The notes: generated by a model from the sequence alone, not told the origin. Counted from the stretch's first letter, positions 1 to 8,634 are shown. The stretch is 64,000 nt of DNA from an uncultured Granulosicoccus sp. (GCA_947492525.1 CANLNQ010000018.1:1-64000), one strand, 5' to 3'. Numbers and translations: made by a program.

Positions 1-85
1 TCGCTGAATCGCTGAATCGCTGAATCGCTGAATCGCTGAATCGCTGAATCGCTGAATCGCTGAATCGCTGAATCGCTGAATCGCT
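1..85. repeat. 8-bp tandem repeat array at left edge
   Basis: Ten exact copies of the octamer TCGCTGAA fill positions 1-80, followed by a partial copy (TCGCT). The array is cut by the window edge, so its true length is unknown. It lies beyond the 3' end of the DUF3422 gene, and no gene is visible in 1-199. An octamer array in coding sequence would shift frame with copy number; whether it is coding cannot be judged here. Confidence 0.9.
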
Positions 86-199
86 CAGCCAACCATCAAA
101 CTCGCACCCCTCGGAAACACTGCAGGTCAGCAGGGGCTTTGCATACCTTGCGCAGCCCCCATGCATCAACAAGGCGTGCAGAACCGTACGTTCAGCCTG

Positions 200-1465
200 C
201 TAGCGTGCGGCTTGACGATGCAATCGACGGTGGGTTGCACGCAACATCAACAATACGCCAATGATGACCACAGGTGAAAGGCCCGCGAGCAGCCATGACT
301 TCTTGATCGACATGGCATCTGCCAGCGGCGCGATGACATAGCCCAGCAGGGACACGGCGTAGTAGCTGATAGCCACGACCGACAATCCCTCCACGGTCTC
401 CTGCAGTCGCAATTGCTGCTCGGCTCGCGCATTCATGCTGTCCAGCAGGGCCTGGCTCTGCCGCTCGGCGGCGACATCCACCCGCGTTCGCAGCAGGGTC
501 GATGCTCTCGTCGCTCGTTTGGACACCTCGCTCAGGCGCTTGTCGGTAGCCTGGCAGGTTCTCATGGCCGGGTCGAACCGCCGTCGCATGAATTCGGAGA
601 GCTGCTGTCGACCGTGAAAACGCGACTCTTCCAGCCACATGAGCCGTTGATTGACGATGCTCTCGTAGGCGATGGCCGCGCTGAAGCGGAAGCTCGTCGA
701 GGTGGACAGGTTCTGGATCTCGGTGGAGATGGCCAGCAAACTGTCCAGCGTTTCCTGATCGGACCTTTCCGCATCGGAGATCTCCTGCACGATGGAGGTC
801 AAACGAGACTCCAGATCAAGCAGTCTACCGGCCGCATCACGTGCCACCGGCAGACTGAGCATCGCCATGCTCTTGTAGACTTCGATCTCGAGCAGACGCT
901 GTACCAGACGGCCAAGCTGCAAGGGATTCAATTGCGCATCGGCCACGATGGCGATACGTATATGCCCCCTGGCATCCAGCCGGAAGTCACTGGCCACCAG
1001 GCTCGACAATTCACCGACCGCCGATACCGACAGGCTTTCAGCCTGAAACCAGTTATCCAGACAGGCCAGCAGACCGTCATCGGCACGCGCATCTCGCCCC
1101 TCTATTCGTACAAGCACCGAGGTAATCACATCACCAGCCTGCGCCAACCAGTCCGTCGGAAAATATTCGTGCAAGGCACCTGAAAACGCAGGCTCGGCCA
1201 GACCCTTGCGAATCAGTGTATAAGTCACGAACTCACTGTGACGTTCCCATTTGAGCCGGGCGGGACCGAGATCCACGTTGTGCTGGTTGACACCTTCTGC
1301 GGGCCGCGGCGCCTTGTAGTAATCCAGCAGGGCAAACAGCGCGGCGAAAACATCCTCATCGGCGATGATGGCAACCATCACGACCGACGAACCGGCTTCA
1401 GTCTCGGGAAAGGGACGTGCATGCAATTCATGCACGAGATCGCGTCGCAAGGCGTGCTGTCCCAT
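200..1465 (-). CDS. DUF3422 family membrane protein
   Basis: This 421-residue protein matches DUF3422, a proteobacterial family of unknown function, in both length and sequence character. The N-terminal part is soluble and opens with the family-like stretch HELHARPFPE. A long helical, coiled-coil-like region follows (about residues 215-350). Two hydrophobic segments near the C-terminus (about 365-385 and 390-408) are followed by a basic tail, so the protein is probably an inner-membrane protein anchored at its C-terminus. The ATG at 1465 fits the family start. A five-copy 27-bp repeat sits 58-192 bp upstream in the presumed promoter. No function can be assigned. Confidence 0.85.
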   Translation of the reverse strand: MGQHALRRDLVHELHARPFPETEAGSSVVMVAIIADEDVFAALFALLDYYKAPRPAEGVNQHNVDLGPARLKWERHSEFVTYTLIRKGLAEPAFSGALHEYFPTDWLAQAGDVITSVLVRIEGRDARADDGLLACLDNWFQAESLSVSAVGELSSLVASDFRLDARGHIRIAIVADAQLNPLQLGRLVQRLLEIEVYKSMAMLSLPVARDAAGRLLDLESRLTSIVQEISDAERSDQETLDSLLAISTEIQNLSTSTSFRFSAAIAYESIVNQRLMWLEESRFHGRQQLSEFMRRRFDPAMRTCQATDKRLSEVSKRATRASTLLRTRVDVAAERQSQALLDSMNARAEQQLRLQETVEGLSVVAISYYAVSLLGYVIAPLADAMSIKKSWLLAGLSPVVIIGVLLMLRATHRRLHRQAAR

Positions 1466-1522
1466 GATAGTCAGAAACGTTCAGCGGCAGAACGAGGCAA
1501 GGCGGCGCCGGACATCACAGAG

Positions 1523-1657
1523 AGCCTCGACTTTGAAAACATCGCAGATAGCCTGAACTTCGAAGACATCAAAAATAGCCTGAACTTCGAAGACATCGCA
1601 AATAGCCTGGACTTTGAAGACATCTCAATTAGCCTGGACTTTGAACACATCGAAGAC
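1523..1657. repeat. Five tandem 27-bp repeats upstream of the DUF3422 gene
   Basis: Five imperfect 27-bp units start at 1523, 1550, 1577, 1604 and 1631. The central units contain the palindrome CTTCGAAG. The unit is a multiple of three and has no stop in the plus-strand frame (peptide unit like SLNFEDIAN) or in a minus-strand frame. The plus-strand frame stays open to 1744 and could start at an ATG near 1432, but no convincing ribosome site or family match supports a gene. The array may therefore be a set of protein-binding sites for the minus-strand gene or a small repeat protein. From 1745 to 1924 I see nothing. Confidence 0.85.
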
Positions 1658-1924
1658 AGCAGGCCTGTCGAAAGCCCATACAACCGTTTCAATACCGGGC
1701 TGCGCATTCGCCCCTCCTTCAGCTTGTACCGCCAGACACCTTGACGTGTCTCCAGAGACCGCTACCACGCAGGTGCTGGCAATCCTGCGCCTTCGTATCC
1801 ACAGTGTAGACGAATTTACCGTATGCAAAAGAGGTGCAAGCGTTCGCCCTTTGGTCCATTCGCCCACTCAGTACGGCACATTGGCGAAGAACCGCAGCCA
1901 GTGCCAGAGGCCTGTTCGCGTACG

Positions 1925-2809
1925 CTACAAACCGGTCAGGGGCACCTTCAACACGGGGTTCCCATCCTTGTCCCGAGGCACCTCACCGGCCCGCATGTTG
2001 ACCTGCAGCGAAGGCAGAATCAGCTTCGGCATGCCCAACTGCGCATCCCGCTCGGTACGAAAACGGATGAAATCCTCGCGAGTCTTGCCACCTCCCACAT
2101 GAATGTTCTCTGCCTTCTCTTCGGCCACGGTGGTCTCCCAACGAATCTCGCGACCATTGGGGCCATAGTCGTGGCACATGAACAGCCGCATCTCATCGGG
2201 CAATGCCAATACTTTCTGTATGCTGTCGTAGAGTTCCCCCGCGTCGCCCCCGGGAAAATCAACCCTGGCCGACCCACCATCCGGCATGAACAGGGTGTCA
2301 CCGACGAAGGCCGCATTTCCCATGACATGCACCATACAGGCAGGCGTGTGCCCCGGCGTATGCATCGCGAAACACGACATGGAACCCACCTGATAGGTAT
2401 CGCCATCCTTGAACAGCGCATCGAATTGAGATCCGTCCCGCTGAAACTCGGTACCTTCATTGAATACCTTGCCAAAGGTTTCCTGCACGACAACGATCTG
2501 TTCACCGACACCGATCTTGCCACCGAGCCTTTCCTGCAGATACGGAGCGGCACTCAGGTGATCGGCATGTACGTGTGTCTCGATGATCCATTCGAGTTCA
2601 AGAGCATGCGCCTTGACGTAGGCGATCAACTCATCGGCACTTTCGTAAGCTATCTTGCCGGCCGCGTAATCGATGTCCAGAACGCTGTCGATGATGGCAC
2701 AGGCATTCGTTGAGGGATCCTTGACGACATAACTGACCGTGTTGGTCGCCTCATCGAAGAATGCCTTGACGAGCGGTACAACGTTCATGTTGACAGGGTA
2801 CTGGGACAT
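1925..2809 (-). CDS. MBL-fold metallo-hydrolase, persulfide dioxygenase-like (Blh/ETHE1 type)
   Basis: This 294-residue protein has the metallo-beta-lactamase signature THVHADH (His79, His81, Asp83, His84), then HTPGHTP and VGDTLF metal-site motifs. The pattern resembles the Blh/ETHE1-like hydrolases that oxidise glutathione persulfide to sulfite plus glutathione. The start is the ATG at 2809, preceded by a very strong ribosome site (AAAGGAGG, 5-nt spacing). It follows a small DUF2892 membrane protein gene by 29 bp on the same strand, an arrangement known from BigR-type sulfide-detoxification operons. No BigR-type repressor gene is present nearby. A glyoxalase-II-like activity is a less likely alternative. 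Confidence 0.82.
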   Translation of the reverse strand: MSQYPVNMNVVPLVKAFFDEATNTVSYVVKDPSTNACAIIDSVLDIDYAAGKIAYESADELIAYVKAHALELEWIIETHVHADHLSAAPYLQERLGGKIGVGEQIVVVQETFGKVFNEGTEFQRDGSQFDALFKDGDTYQVGSMSCFAMHTPGHTPACMVHVMGNAAFVGDTLFMPDGGSARVDFPGGDAGELYDSIQKVLALPDEMRLFMCHDYGPNGREIRWETTVAEEKAENIHVGGGKTREDFIRFRTERDAQLGMPKLILPSLQVNMRAGEVPRDKDGNPVLKVPLTGL

Positions 2810-2838
2810 GTCAGCCTCCTTTGATGGACGACAGAATA

Positions 2839-3042
2839 CTATTTGCTACGACTACTGAAGCCAAGCAGACTATAGATCGGGCAACTGTTGAGCGCAGCCG
2901 TCCCCAAGAGAACCACTCCTACCAGTATCGACAGGGTTTTTGCAAGCCCTGAGTCGAAGCCGATCAGAAATGGCAACAGGACGAGCACAATGCCCGCAAC
3001 AATTCTCAACCTGCGATCCAGTGTTCCGATATTCGTTGTCAT
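2839..3042 (-). CDS. DUF2892 (YgaP-type) small inner-membrane protein
   Basis: The 67-residue protein starts MTTNIGTLDRRLRIVAG and has two hydrophobic helices (about 12-30 and 35-52) with a cysteine in NSCPIYSLLG near the end. This is the DUF2892 pattern also found as the membrane part of the rhodanese YgaP. A reading frame open upstream to 3156 contains no family-like sequence, so I chose the ATG at 3042. It is the likely first gene of an operon with the MBL hydrolase. In such operons it is thought to help in sulfide or persulfide handling, but its biochemical role is unknown. Confidence 0.8.
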   Translation of the reverse strand: MTTNIGTLDRRLRIVAGIVLVLLPFLIGFDSGLAKTLSILVGVVLLGTAALNSCPIYSLLGFSSRSK

Positions 3043-3269
3043 GATGAAACCCGTTTTCGTTAAGCGTGCAACCATTGTTGCCTGCCGATGCAGCCGCTTC
3101 AGTAACAATGTCACGCAGGCCTCATCATTTCGGACATCTCGGGGCACAGTTCGCAATCACCCTCTGCTGACCCTGCTCGTGCAACGCAGAAATATCATTC
3201 CGGGCACTTGACGACTCAAGACCTCAGCTGACAGAGTCGATAGTCCTGAAACGAGAATATCGTCAGGGG

Positions 3270-3911
3270 ATGATTTTGCATCAAAGACTCTCAGCCGCGT
3301 TGGTGCTTCTGTATACGCTGAGCAGCGCAAGCTCGGCAGCGAACAGCATCCCTGCCAGTCTCGGCAAGCTGGGCTGGAAAGAGCGCTCATTCTCGGGCTA
3401 TTCCCGGTACACCCTTGTTGACCATCAGGGCACAAGGGCCATACGCGGGCAGGCTGACGCTTCTGCCTCTGCTCTGTACCAGGATGAATCCATAGATCTG
3501 CGCAAGACTCCCATCCTGCGATGGCAGTGGCAGGTCGGCAATACGTTCGACATCCGCGATGAACGCTCCAAGGCCGGCGATGATTTCCCTGCACGTGTCT
3601 ATGTGGTCTACAAGAAGGGACCGTTTCCGTGGAACACGCTTGCCATCAACTACGTCTGGTCATCCGGCAACGACATCGGTGATCACTGGGGAAGCGCCTA
3701 CACCGACAAGTCACATGTCGTTGTGCTGCAAAGCGGTGACAGCCATCTCGGACAATGGATGAGTGAGAGACGTGACGTGGCACAGGATTTCAAGACTTTC
3801 TTCGGTATCGATGTGAAGAAAATCAACGGCTACGCCATCATGGTCGATGGTGACAATACCGGCAGTACCGCAACCACCTGGTTTGCGGACATCGACTTCA
3901 GCGAGCAGTAG
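3270..3911 (+). CDS. DUF3047 exported protein
   Basis: A 213-residue protein with an N-terminal signal peptide (hydrophobic about 8-22, likely cleavage after SSAANS). The mature part has features of DUF3047: LRWQWQV, DDFPARVYVV and a conserved WSSGNDIGDHWGSAYTD-like region, suggesting a periplasmic beta-sandwich. Function is unknown. It stands alone between the MBL operon (divergent) and a GGDEF/EAL gene (convergent). The ATG at 3270 follows CAGGGG with almost no spacing, so translation may be weak or the start may differ slightly. Confidence 0.8.
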   Translation: MILHQRLSAALVLLYTLSSASSAANSIPASLGKLGWKERSFSGYSRYTLVDHQGTRAIRGQADASASALYQDESIDLRKTPILRWQWQVGNTFDIRDERSKAGDDFPARVYVVYKKGPFPWNTLAINYVWSSGNDIGDHWGSAYTDKSHVVVLQSGDSHLGQWMSERRDVAQDFKTFFGIDVKKINGYAIMVDGDNTGSTATTWFADIDFSEQ

Positions 3912-3977
3912 AGCTGTCCCTCTGCCGCCAATACCACGAATCTTTCAACAATTCGCGGGCTGGCCGCATACGCGAAC

Positions 3978-6455
3978 TCAGGCTGCGAACCTGCCGGATG
4001 TCAATGTCGCTTCAATAGCGCTCAGCGGCGCCGGCTTGCCAAACAGATACCCCTGCGCGTAGTCGATTTTCAGCTCTCTCAGGACATCGCACACCTCCTC
4101 GGATTCCACGAATTCGGCGACGGTTCTGACATCGAGAATGCTGGCGAAATCCGCCACACACCTGACCAATGCCTTGTCCAACCGGCTGGTCACGAGGCCC
4201 TGAATGAAAACGCCGTCGATCTTTATGTAATCGAGCGGCAATTGCTTGACCTGACTCAATGAGGAAAAGCCCGTACCAAAATCGTCCAGAGCAACACGGC
4301 AGCCGATATCACGAATCTCGTTCAGAAACGCTATCGTTCTACCCGCGTTACCCATGGCCGCGGACTCGGTGATCTCGAAACACAGATGACTGGCCAGTAC
4401 GCGACTTTCAGCCAATGCCTGATGCAGAAACGATTGAAAGGAGTCATCGGAGACGGTCGCGCCTGACAGATTGATATTGATACATAGACGCTGCTGTGGG
4501 GATAGCGACAGACTCTCAAGCCAGCCAATGACGTTCGTCACGACCCAGCGATCGATCTTCCCGATAAGCCCGTACCGCTCTGCAGCTGGCAGGAACTCAC
4601 CCGGCATATGAATGCTGCCGTCCAGGCCCTGCATACGCAGCAATATTTCGTAATGCATCTCATCATCGGGCTGATCACCGATATTGGCGATGGGCTGCTG
4701 GTAGAGCAATAAACGATCTTCCTCCAGCGCTTGTGAGATACGAGCCATCCATTGTATTTCGCCATTCTGTTTGGCCACGACTTCGTCACAGGCGCTATAC
4801 ACCTGAACCTGGTTTCGTCCCAGACTCTTGGCCTTGATGCAACAGGCATCCGCTGCCAGAAGCATCGATTCGGCATCGTGCATCTCATCGGCATACTCGG
4901 CAATTCCGATGCTGACGCCGACACTGTACACACGCTCTTCCCACTGAAACCTGTACCGATTCAGAGTCTCCCGAATGTTCTGTGCTATCCGCACGCCATC
5001 ATCAAGTGAGCAGCCCCGCAGCAACACCGTGAACTCATCGCCACCGTGGCGCGAGACCAGGTCATGCTCGCGCACGCATGACTGGATAAGGACAGCCAGC
5101 TCCTGTAGCAGACTATCGCCTGCGGCATGCCCGCAGTTGTCATTAACGACTTTGAAGCGATCCAGATCCAGCATGCAGACACAGAAACGCCCACTGCCTT
5201 TTTGCTGTGCATCGATCTCTTGGGTCATGACCCTGTCGAACTCTCGACGGTTGCACAAACCGGTCAAGGCATCATGCGAGGCCTGATACTTGAGCTCGGC
5301 TGCCAGCTCACTGGCAACAGAGGTATCAACGACGGTTCCGCGCACACCTCGAATTCCGCCGTCCTCATCCAGCAGCGCCGTGGCCACGACGCGTACCGTG
5401 CGTAGCCCGCTTTGACCTTCCGCTCTGCAAAGCTCACCTTCCCAGCGTCCCTGCGTTTTCAGGGCCGCTGCCATGGTGTCGAATTCCGGGACCCTGTCCG
5501 CCAACAATCTGCGAAGTTGCCGTGGATTCAAACCGATGAGGTCGCCCACGCCCATACCGAACATGCCGGCGATGTCGCCTGCGGCATGACAGATTCTGAG
5601 GCGCTTGTCGGTTTCCCAGAAGCTGTCTGCTCCCAGGTCGGCAAACCCCTGAAAACGTTCTGTCATCGCGCTGTTGGCATCCTCGGCGCTGATCAGCGCT
5701 TTCGTCAGCCGTTCGAAAGAGCGATAGACATTCCCCAGTTCATCATTGCGGGAAATCATTGCGGCAGGCGCGTTGATCTGTCGCAGTCCACTGTGCTGAC
5801 CGGTAACCATCAGCTTGTCCAGTGTTCGCAAGGGACGGATCAGCAAGGGGGTCAGTCCGAGCAGACAACCTACGGTGACGAACAGACTGATCAGGACAAC
5901 CAGACCCAGGATCCTCAGTACATAGGCTCGCAACTCACTGACAACGTGGCTTGCGTCAACCCGATACCAAAGGGTTACATTCTCTGTTTCCCCCGCGTGT
6001 CGAAAAGTCAATCGGCTGTCGTAGATGCCGGACTCGGCGCTGAACGCACGCTGGCTGCCGGCAGAATCCGTCCTGAACAAGCCTTGTATGTCACCGCCGC
6101 GCCTGGCGATACCCTCTGGTGTCTGGAGCAGGTAACCTCGCAGCGGGTAATGACCGGACTGCTCTGAGTGGCTCAGGAGCTTGTCCAGCTCCCGATAATC
6201 CTCCGACACCATCAATATCGGTGTCAGGAACGACAGCGAATCATCAATGCGCGTCAACAGGCGATCGCGTTCACCGTACCAGGAGGTTACAAGCAAGACC
6301 GCTTCTATGATGACAATGCAGACGAAAACCACAGCCGCGATCCGCCAGAACAAGGCAGAGTGCAATGGCGATTGCAGCTTCTCCGGAACATGCGATCCGC
6401 AGGATTCCTGACGCCGGTGCGCTTCAGTAGCGGATGACACGTCCCGTTCGTTCAT
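3978..6455 (-). CDS. Membrane GGDEF-EAL protein with HAMP and PAS domains
   Basis: An 825-residue c-di-GMP turnover protein. Order: transmembrane helix (about 34-58), periplasmic sensor (about 60-170), second helix (178-200), HAMP (200-255), PAS-like domain (265-385), GGDEF (390-550), EAL (565-815). The cyclase site is intact (RHGGDEF) with a product-inhibition I-site (REHD five residues before it). The phosphodiesterase site reads EILLR instead of EALLR but keeps the metal and base residues in ININLSG, EITES, DDFGTGFSS, YIKID and EFVE. Both activities are therefore possible; which dominates cannot be told. Its 5' region contains a nested inverted-repeat structure and a heptamer array. Confidence 0.92.
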   Translation of the reverse strand: MNERDVSSATEAHRRQESCGSHVPEKLQSPLHSALFWRIAAVVFVCIVIIEAVLLVTSWYGERDRLLTRIDDSLSFLTPILMVSEDYRELDKLLSHSEQSGHYPLRGYLLQTPEGIARRGGDIQGLFRTDSAGSQRAFSAESGIYDSRLTFRHAGETENVTLWYRVDASHVVSELRAYVLRILGLVVLISLFVTVGCLLGLTPLLIRPLRTLDKLMVTGQHSGLRQINAPAAMISRNDELGNVYRSFERLTKALISAEDANSAMTERFQGFADLGADSFWETDKRLRICHAAGDIAGMFGMGVGDLIGLNPRQLRRLLADRVPEFDTMAAALKTQGRWEGELCRAEGQSGLRTVRVVATALLDEDGGIRGVRGTVVDTSVASELAAELKYQASHDALTGLCNRREFDRVMTQEIDAQQKGSGRFCVCMLDLDRFKVVNDNCGHAAGDSLLQELAVLIQSCVREHDLVSRHGGDEFTVLLRGCSLDDGVRIAQNIRETLNRYRFQWEERVYSVGVSIGIAEYADEMHDAESMLLAADACCIKAKSLGRNQVQVYSACDEVVAKQNGEIQWMARISQALEEDRLLLYQQPIANIGDQPDDEMHYEILLRMQGLDGSIHMPGEFLPAAERYGLIGKIDRWVVTNVIGWLESLSLSPQQRLCININLSGATVSDDSFQSFLHQALAESRVLASHLCFEITESAAMGNAGRTIAFLNEIRDIGCRVALDDFGTGFSSLSQVKQLPLDYIKIDGVFIQGLVTSRLDKALVRCVADFASILDVRTVAEFVESEEVCDVLRELKIDYAQGYLFGKPAPLSAIEATLTSGRFAA

Positions 6456-6540
6456 AAAGGGTATCTGGCACCTCGTGCCTTGCCGTGCGGCGACGCTGCC
6501 TGCACCTCATTGATGTCGGCCGGATGCACATTGACTTTAG

Positions 6541-6600
6541 CGCTGACAGCGCGGTCAGGCACGGCCTGAGAGCAAGCCATACAAGGGCTTGCCGTCAGCG
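6541..6600 (-). promoter_or_regulatory. Three-way-junction-like nested inverted repeats
   Basis: Outer arms CGCTGAC (6541-6547) and GTCAGCG (6594-6600) pair perfectly. They enclose two further perfect hairpins: TCAGGC-acg-GCCTGA (6555-6569) and GCAAGCC-atacaag-GGCTTGC (6572-6592). On the minus strand the element lies 86-145 bp upstream of the GGDEF/EAL start and beyond the stop of the VIT1-like gene. It could be a leader RNA structure or a transcript end of the upstream gene. It does not show the conserved bases of the c-di-GMP-I riboswitch. A competing smaller hairpin (GCGCT-gac-AGCGC, 6540-6552) exists. Confidence 0.5.
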
Positions 6601-6611
6601 TGATTGTGTCA

Positions 6612-6652
6612 TCTAGCCTCTAGCCTCTAGCCTCTAGCCTCTAGCCTCTAGC
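6612..6652. repeat. 7-bp tandem repeat (TCTAGCC)n
   Basis: Five exact TCTAGCC heptamers (6612-6646) plus TCTAGC. The array lies between the three-way inverted repeat and the end of the VIT1-type gene. It is intergenic, so length change could alter only spacing or RNA structure. Confidence 0.9.
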
Positions 6653-6720
6653 AATAATCCATCGGCAGGGCGCAAGACGCAAAGCGCAGCCACCGCCGCA
6701 CACTGCCCGAACGATCGGAT

Positions 6721-7470
6721 TCATCCACCAAGGCTGGTCACGAAGACAGCGGCCACCCAGGCAATAGCCGCCGCCAGGGTACCAATGCCCAGGGTCTGCA
6801 GGGCCGATTTCCACCAGGGAGACAGGGACCATCGACTTTTCAGAGACCCGATGAGCACGAAGGTGATACCTGTTGCGACTATCGCCTGGTTGAACGGATT
6901 TTCCGTATTCAGGACAAACGGTGTGAGAGGTATGGCCCCGCAGACAACGAAGGCTGCGAAGGTGACCATCGATGCCCGGACCGGTGTTGCGGGTACGGGA
7001 GAAACACCGTGCTCTTCGACCAGCATCATGTCCAGCCATAGTGCCTGATGACCGGTCATGACCCTGACAGCCTCATCCAGTTGCTCTCCCTCCAGCCCCT
7101 TGCGTTTCAGAATCGTCTGGATTTCGTAGCGCTCGCCATCCGGATGATCCTGAATATGACGCAGCTCCATGGCTCGCAGCCGAGAGACCTGTTCGCTGTC
7201 GGCCTTGATCCCGGAATAATTACTGGCAGCCATGGAAAATCCGTCAGCCAGTACGTTGGCAATACCCAGTGCAATGATGACCTGCCGATCGAAACCAGCA
7301 CCCTCGACACCTGCCACGATTGCAAATGTCGTCACCGCTCCGTCGATACCGCCGTAGATGGCATCTCTGAGATAGTTCGGTTTCTCATCAGCACTCCCCA
7401 GCCTGGTCTCGATTTCAGCCTGGGTATGACCGTGTTCGATAGAGTGCTTCAGCAGACGCGATAGCATCAT
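6721..7470 (-). CDS. VIT1/CCC1 family Fe2+/Mn2+ transporter
   Basis: A 249-residue membrane protein with the VIT1/CCC1 hallmarks: first helix with DAIYGGIDGAVTTFAIVAG, second helix with NVLADGFSMAASNY, then a hydrophilic metal-binding loop (SEQVSRLRAMELRHIQ onward) rich in Glu, and three C-terminal helices. The family exports or sequesters ferrous iron or manganese. The ATG at 7470 follows AGGGAGGT at 5 nt. A TTG at 7491 lies upstream of that ribosome site and is rejected. It is encoded alone on the minus strand, with a perfect 8-bp inverted repeat in its upstream region. Confidence 0.88.
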   Translation of the reverse strand: MMLSRLLKHSIEHGHTQAEIETRLGSADEKPNYLRDAIYGGIDGAVTTFAIVAGVEGAGFDRQVIIALGIANVLADGFSMAASNYSGIKADSEQVSRLRAMELRHIQDHPDGERYEIQTILKRKGLEGEQLDEAVRVMTGHQALWLDMMLVEEHGVSPVPATPVRASMVTFAAFVVCGAIPLTPFVLNTENPFNQAIVATGITFVLIGSLKSRWSLSPWWKSALQTLGIGTLAAAIAWVAAVFVTSLGG

Positions 7471-7521
7471 CAATACCTCCCTTGTTGACAACGAAAGTCA
7501 GATGACAGCGTGACAGGAAAG

Positions 7522-7543
7522 GCAACGCTGGATCAAGCGTTGC
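7522..7543. promoter_or_regulatory. Inverted repeat upstream of the VIT1-type gene
   Basis: GCAACGCT-ggatca-AGCGTTGC is a perfect 8-bp inverted repeat 52-73 bp upstream of the transporter start. It could be an operator or an RNA hairpin in the leader. It does not resemble a Fur box. Confidence 0.4.
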
Positions 7544-7724
7544 GCGGGAACTACGCCATGTTGGCAACAGCTCATGTTCACACGGGTATCCACACAACCA
7601 CTCGGATGTCCATTTTCACCAGTGCACGATGTCAAACGAAGCGACAGGCATGCATAATCGGATACATGGCCTGGCCAGGCTCCATTGGCTTTGCCACCAA
7701 TGACAACGACACCGGAGAATCACC

Positions 7725-8204
7725 GTGCCAGCTGCAAACAGATCGAAGAGTTTCAATCGCTACCTTGCGATTCCCCTGATTGCCACCTTGTTGCTCGCCG
7801 GCTGCGTCAAGATCCGCATGCTGACCTATCCTGCCGAGTTCACCTATCTCGACCCCGGGTCGGTGAAGGGTGTGATGCATGAAATGGCTCTGAGCCTCTC
7901 CCGAATCGACTCACTGGTTCAGCAGTCGTCAGACACCACTGACGCGTCGCGTTTTCAATCCGATATTCTGAATGAGCTGGAAACGGTGGAAACCCTGGCC
8001 TCCTCTCTCGCACCCGGCACAACGGATGAAACACTCGATGGAAAACCCCGACCGGTGACCAACCACCTGCTTATCGATGAGCATATAGACGACTTCATTG
8101 CCCAGATCATGCATGCCAGGCTTCTGGCAGAGAGCAATCCTCCCAACTACTACGGTGCGGGTCAATTGACAGGCAGTTGCAACGCTTGCCATCAAGTGCG
8201 TTGA
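7725..8204 (+). CDS. Lipoprotein with C-terminal CxxCH haem-binding motif
   Basis: This 159-residue protein starts at a GTG preceded by GGAG at 8 nt. The signal sequence ends in a lipobox (LLLAGC, Cys27), so it should be lipid-anchored in the envelope. The mature part is largely helical, and a CNACH motif (152-156) sits just before the C-terminus. A single haem motif at the very end of a helical protein is the layout of cytochrome c'/c556-type four-helix bundles, so a c-type cytochrome of that kind is likely. No membership can be proved from sequence alone. It precedes the DUF465 gene on the same strand by 156 bp. Confidence 0.7.
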   Translation: MPAANRSKSFNRYLAIPLIATLLLAGCVKIRMLTYPAEFTYLDPGSVKGVMHEMALSLSRIDSLVQQSSDTTDASRFQSDILNELETVETLASSLAPGTTDETLDGKPRPVTNHLLIDEHIDDFIAQIMHARLLAESNPPNYYGAGQLTGSCNACHQVR

Positions 8205-8360
8205 TCGCTTTCCACCCGACTGTCTGTCACGGCGAACAAGTGTCCATCGCTCCGCGTTTCATGTGATGTCGTCATGCCACCGTTCATTGACATGACTTTC
8301 GTCAAGACACGCGGGTGACTTTTTCGTCATCATGAACCATCTTCAACAAGGACATCATCA

Positions 8361-8606
8361 ATGTCACAACTAGTCGATAACCACCCTCTGGCTCGAGATC
8401 TGCCTGAGCACAAGGAAGCGATCCACAACAGGAAAATGAACGATGCGCATTTTGCGCGGCTGATGGAAGAGTACGAAACTCTGGACAAGGAAATCGTCCG
8501 AATCGAACAAGGACTGGAGCATGTCCCCGATCTCGAGCTCGATGGCATGAAGATGAAGCGAGTCAAGATGAAGGACGACCTGCTGTCACAACTGCAGCAG
8601 GGCTGA
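8361..8606 (+). CDS. YdcH/DUF465 family small protein
   Basis: An 81-residue, charged, helical protein matching DUF465 (YdcH). It has the family features NDAHFARLMEEYETLDKEI and a closing run of Lys/Asp-rich helix (MKMKRVKMKDDLLSQL). The family forms short helical hairpins of unknown function. The ATG follows AAGGA at 8 nt. A strong hairpin overlaps the end of the convergent cbpM gene just downstream and may end both transcripts. Confidence 0.85.
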   Translation: MSQLVDNHPLARDLPEHKEAIHNRKMNDAHFARLMEEYETLDKEIVRIEQGLEHVPDLELDGMKMKRVKMKDDLLSQLQQG

Positions 8607-8634
8607 TAGACACCAGCAGCACTGCTGACAGGGG

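Noticed and set aside
1238..1744. A 168-residue plus-strand protein carrying the SLNFEDIAN repeats
   Set aside because: Its first half is antisense to the DUF3422 gene and no start signal supports it. Reported as a repeat instead.
6541..6600. c-di-GMP riboswitch upstream of the GGDEF/EAL gene
   Set aside because: The structure is there, but the conserved GEMM bases and tetraloop/receptor parts are not. It remains an unassigned structured element.
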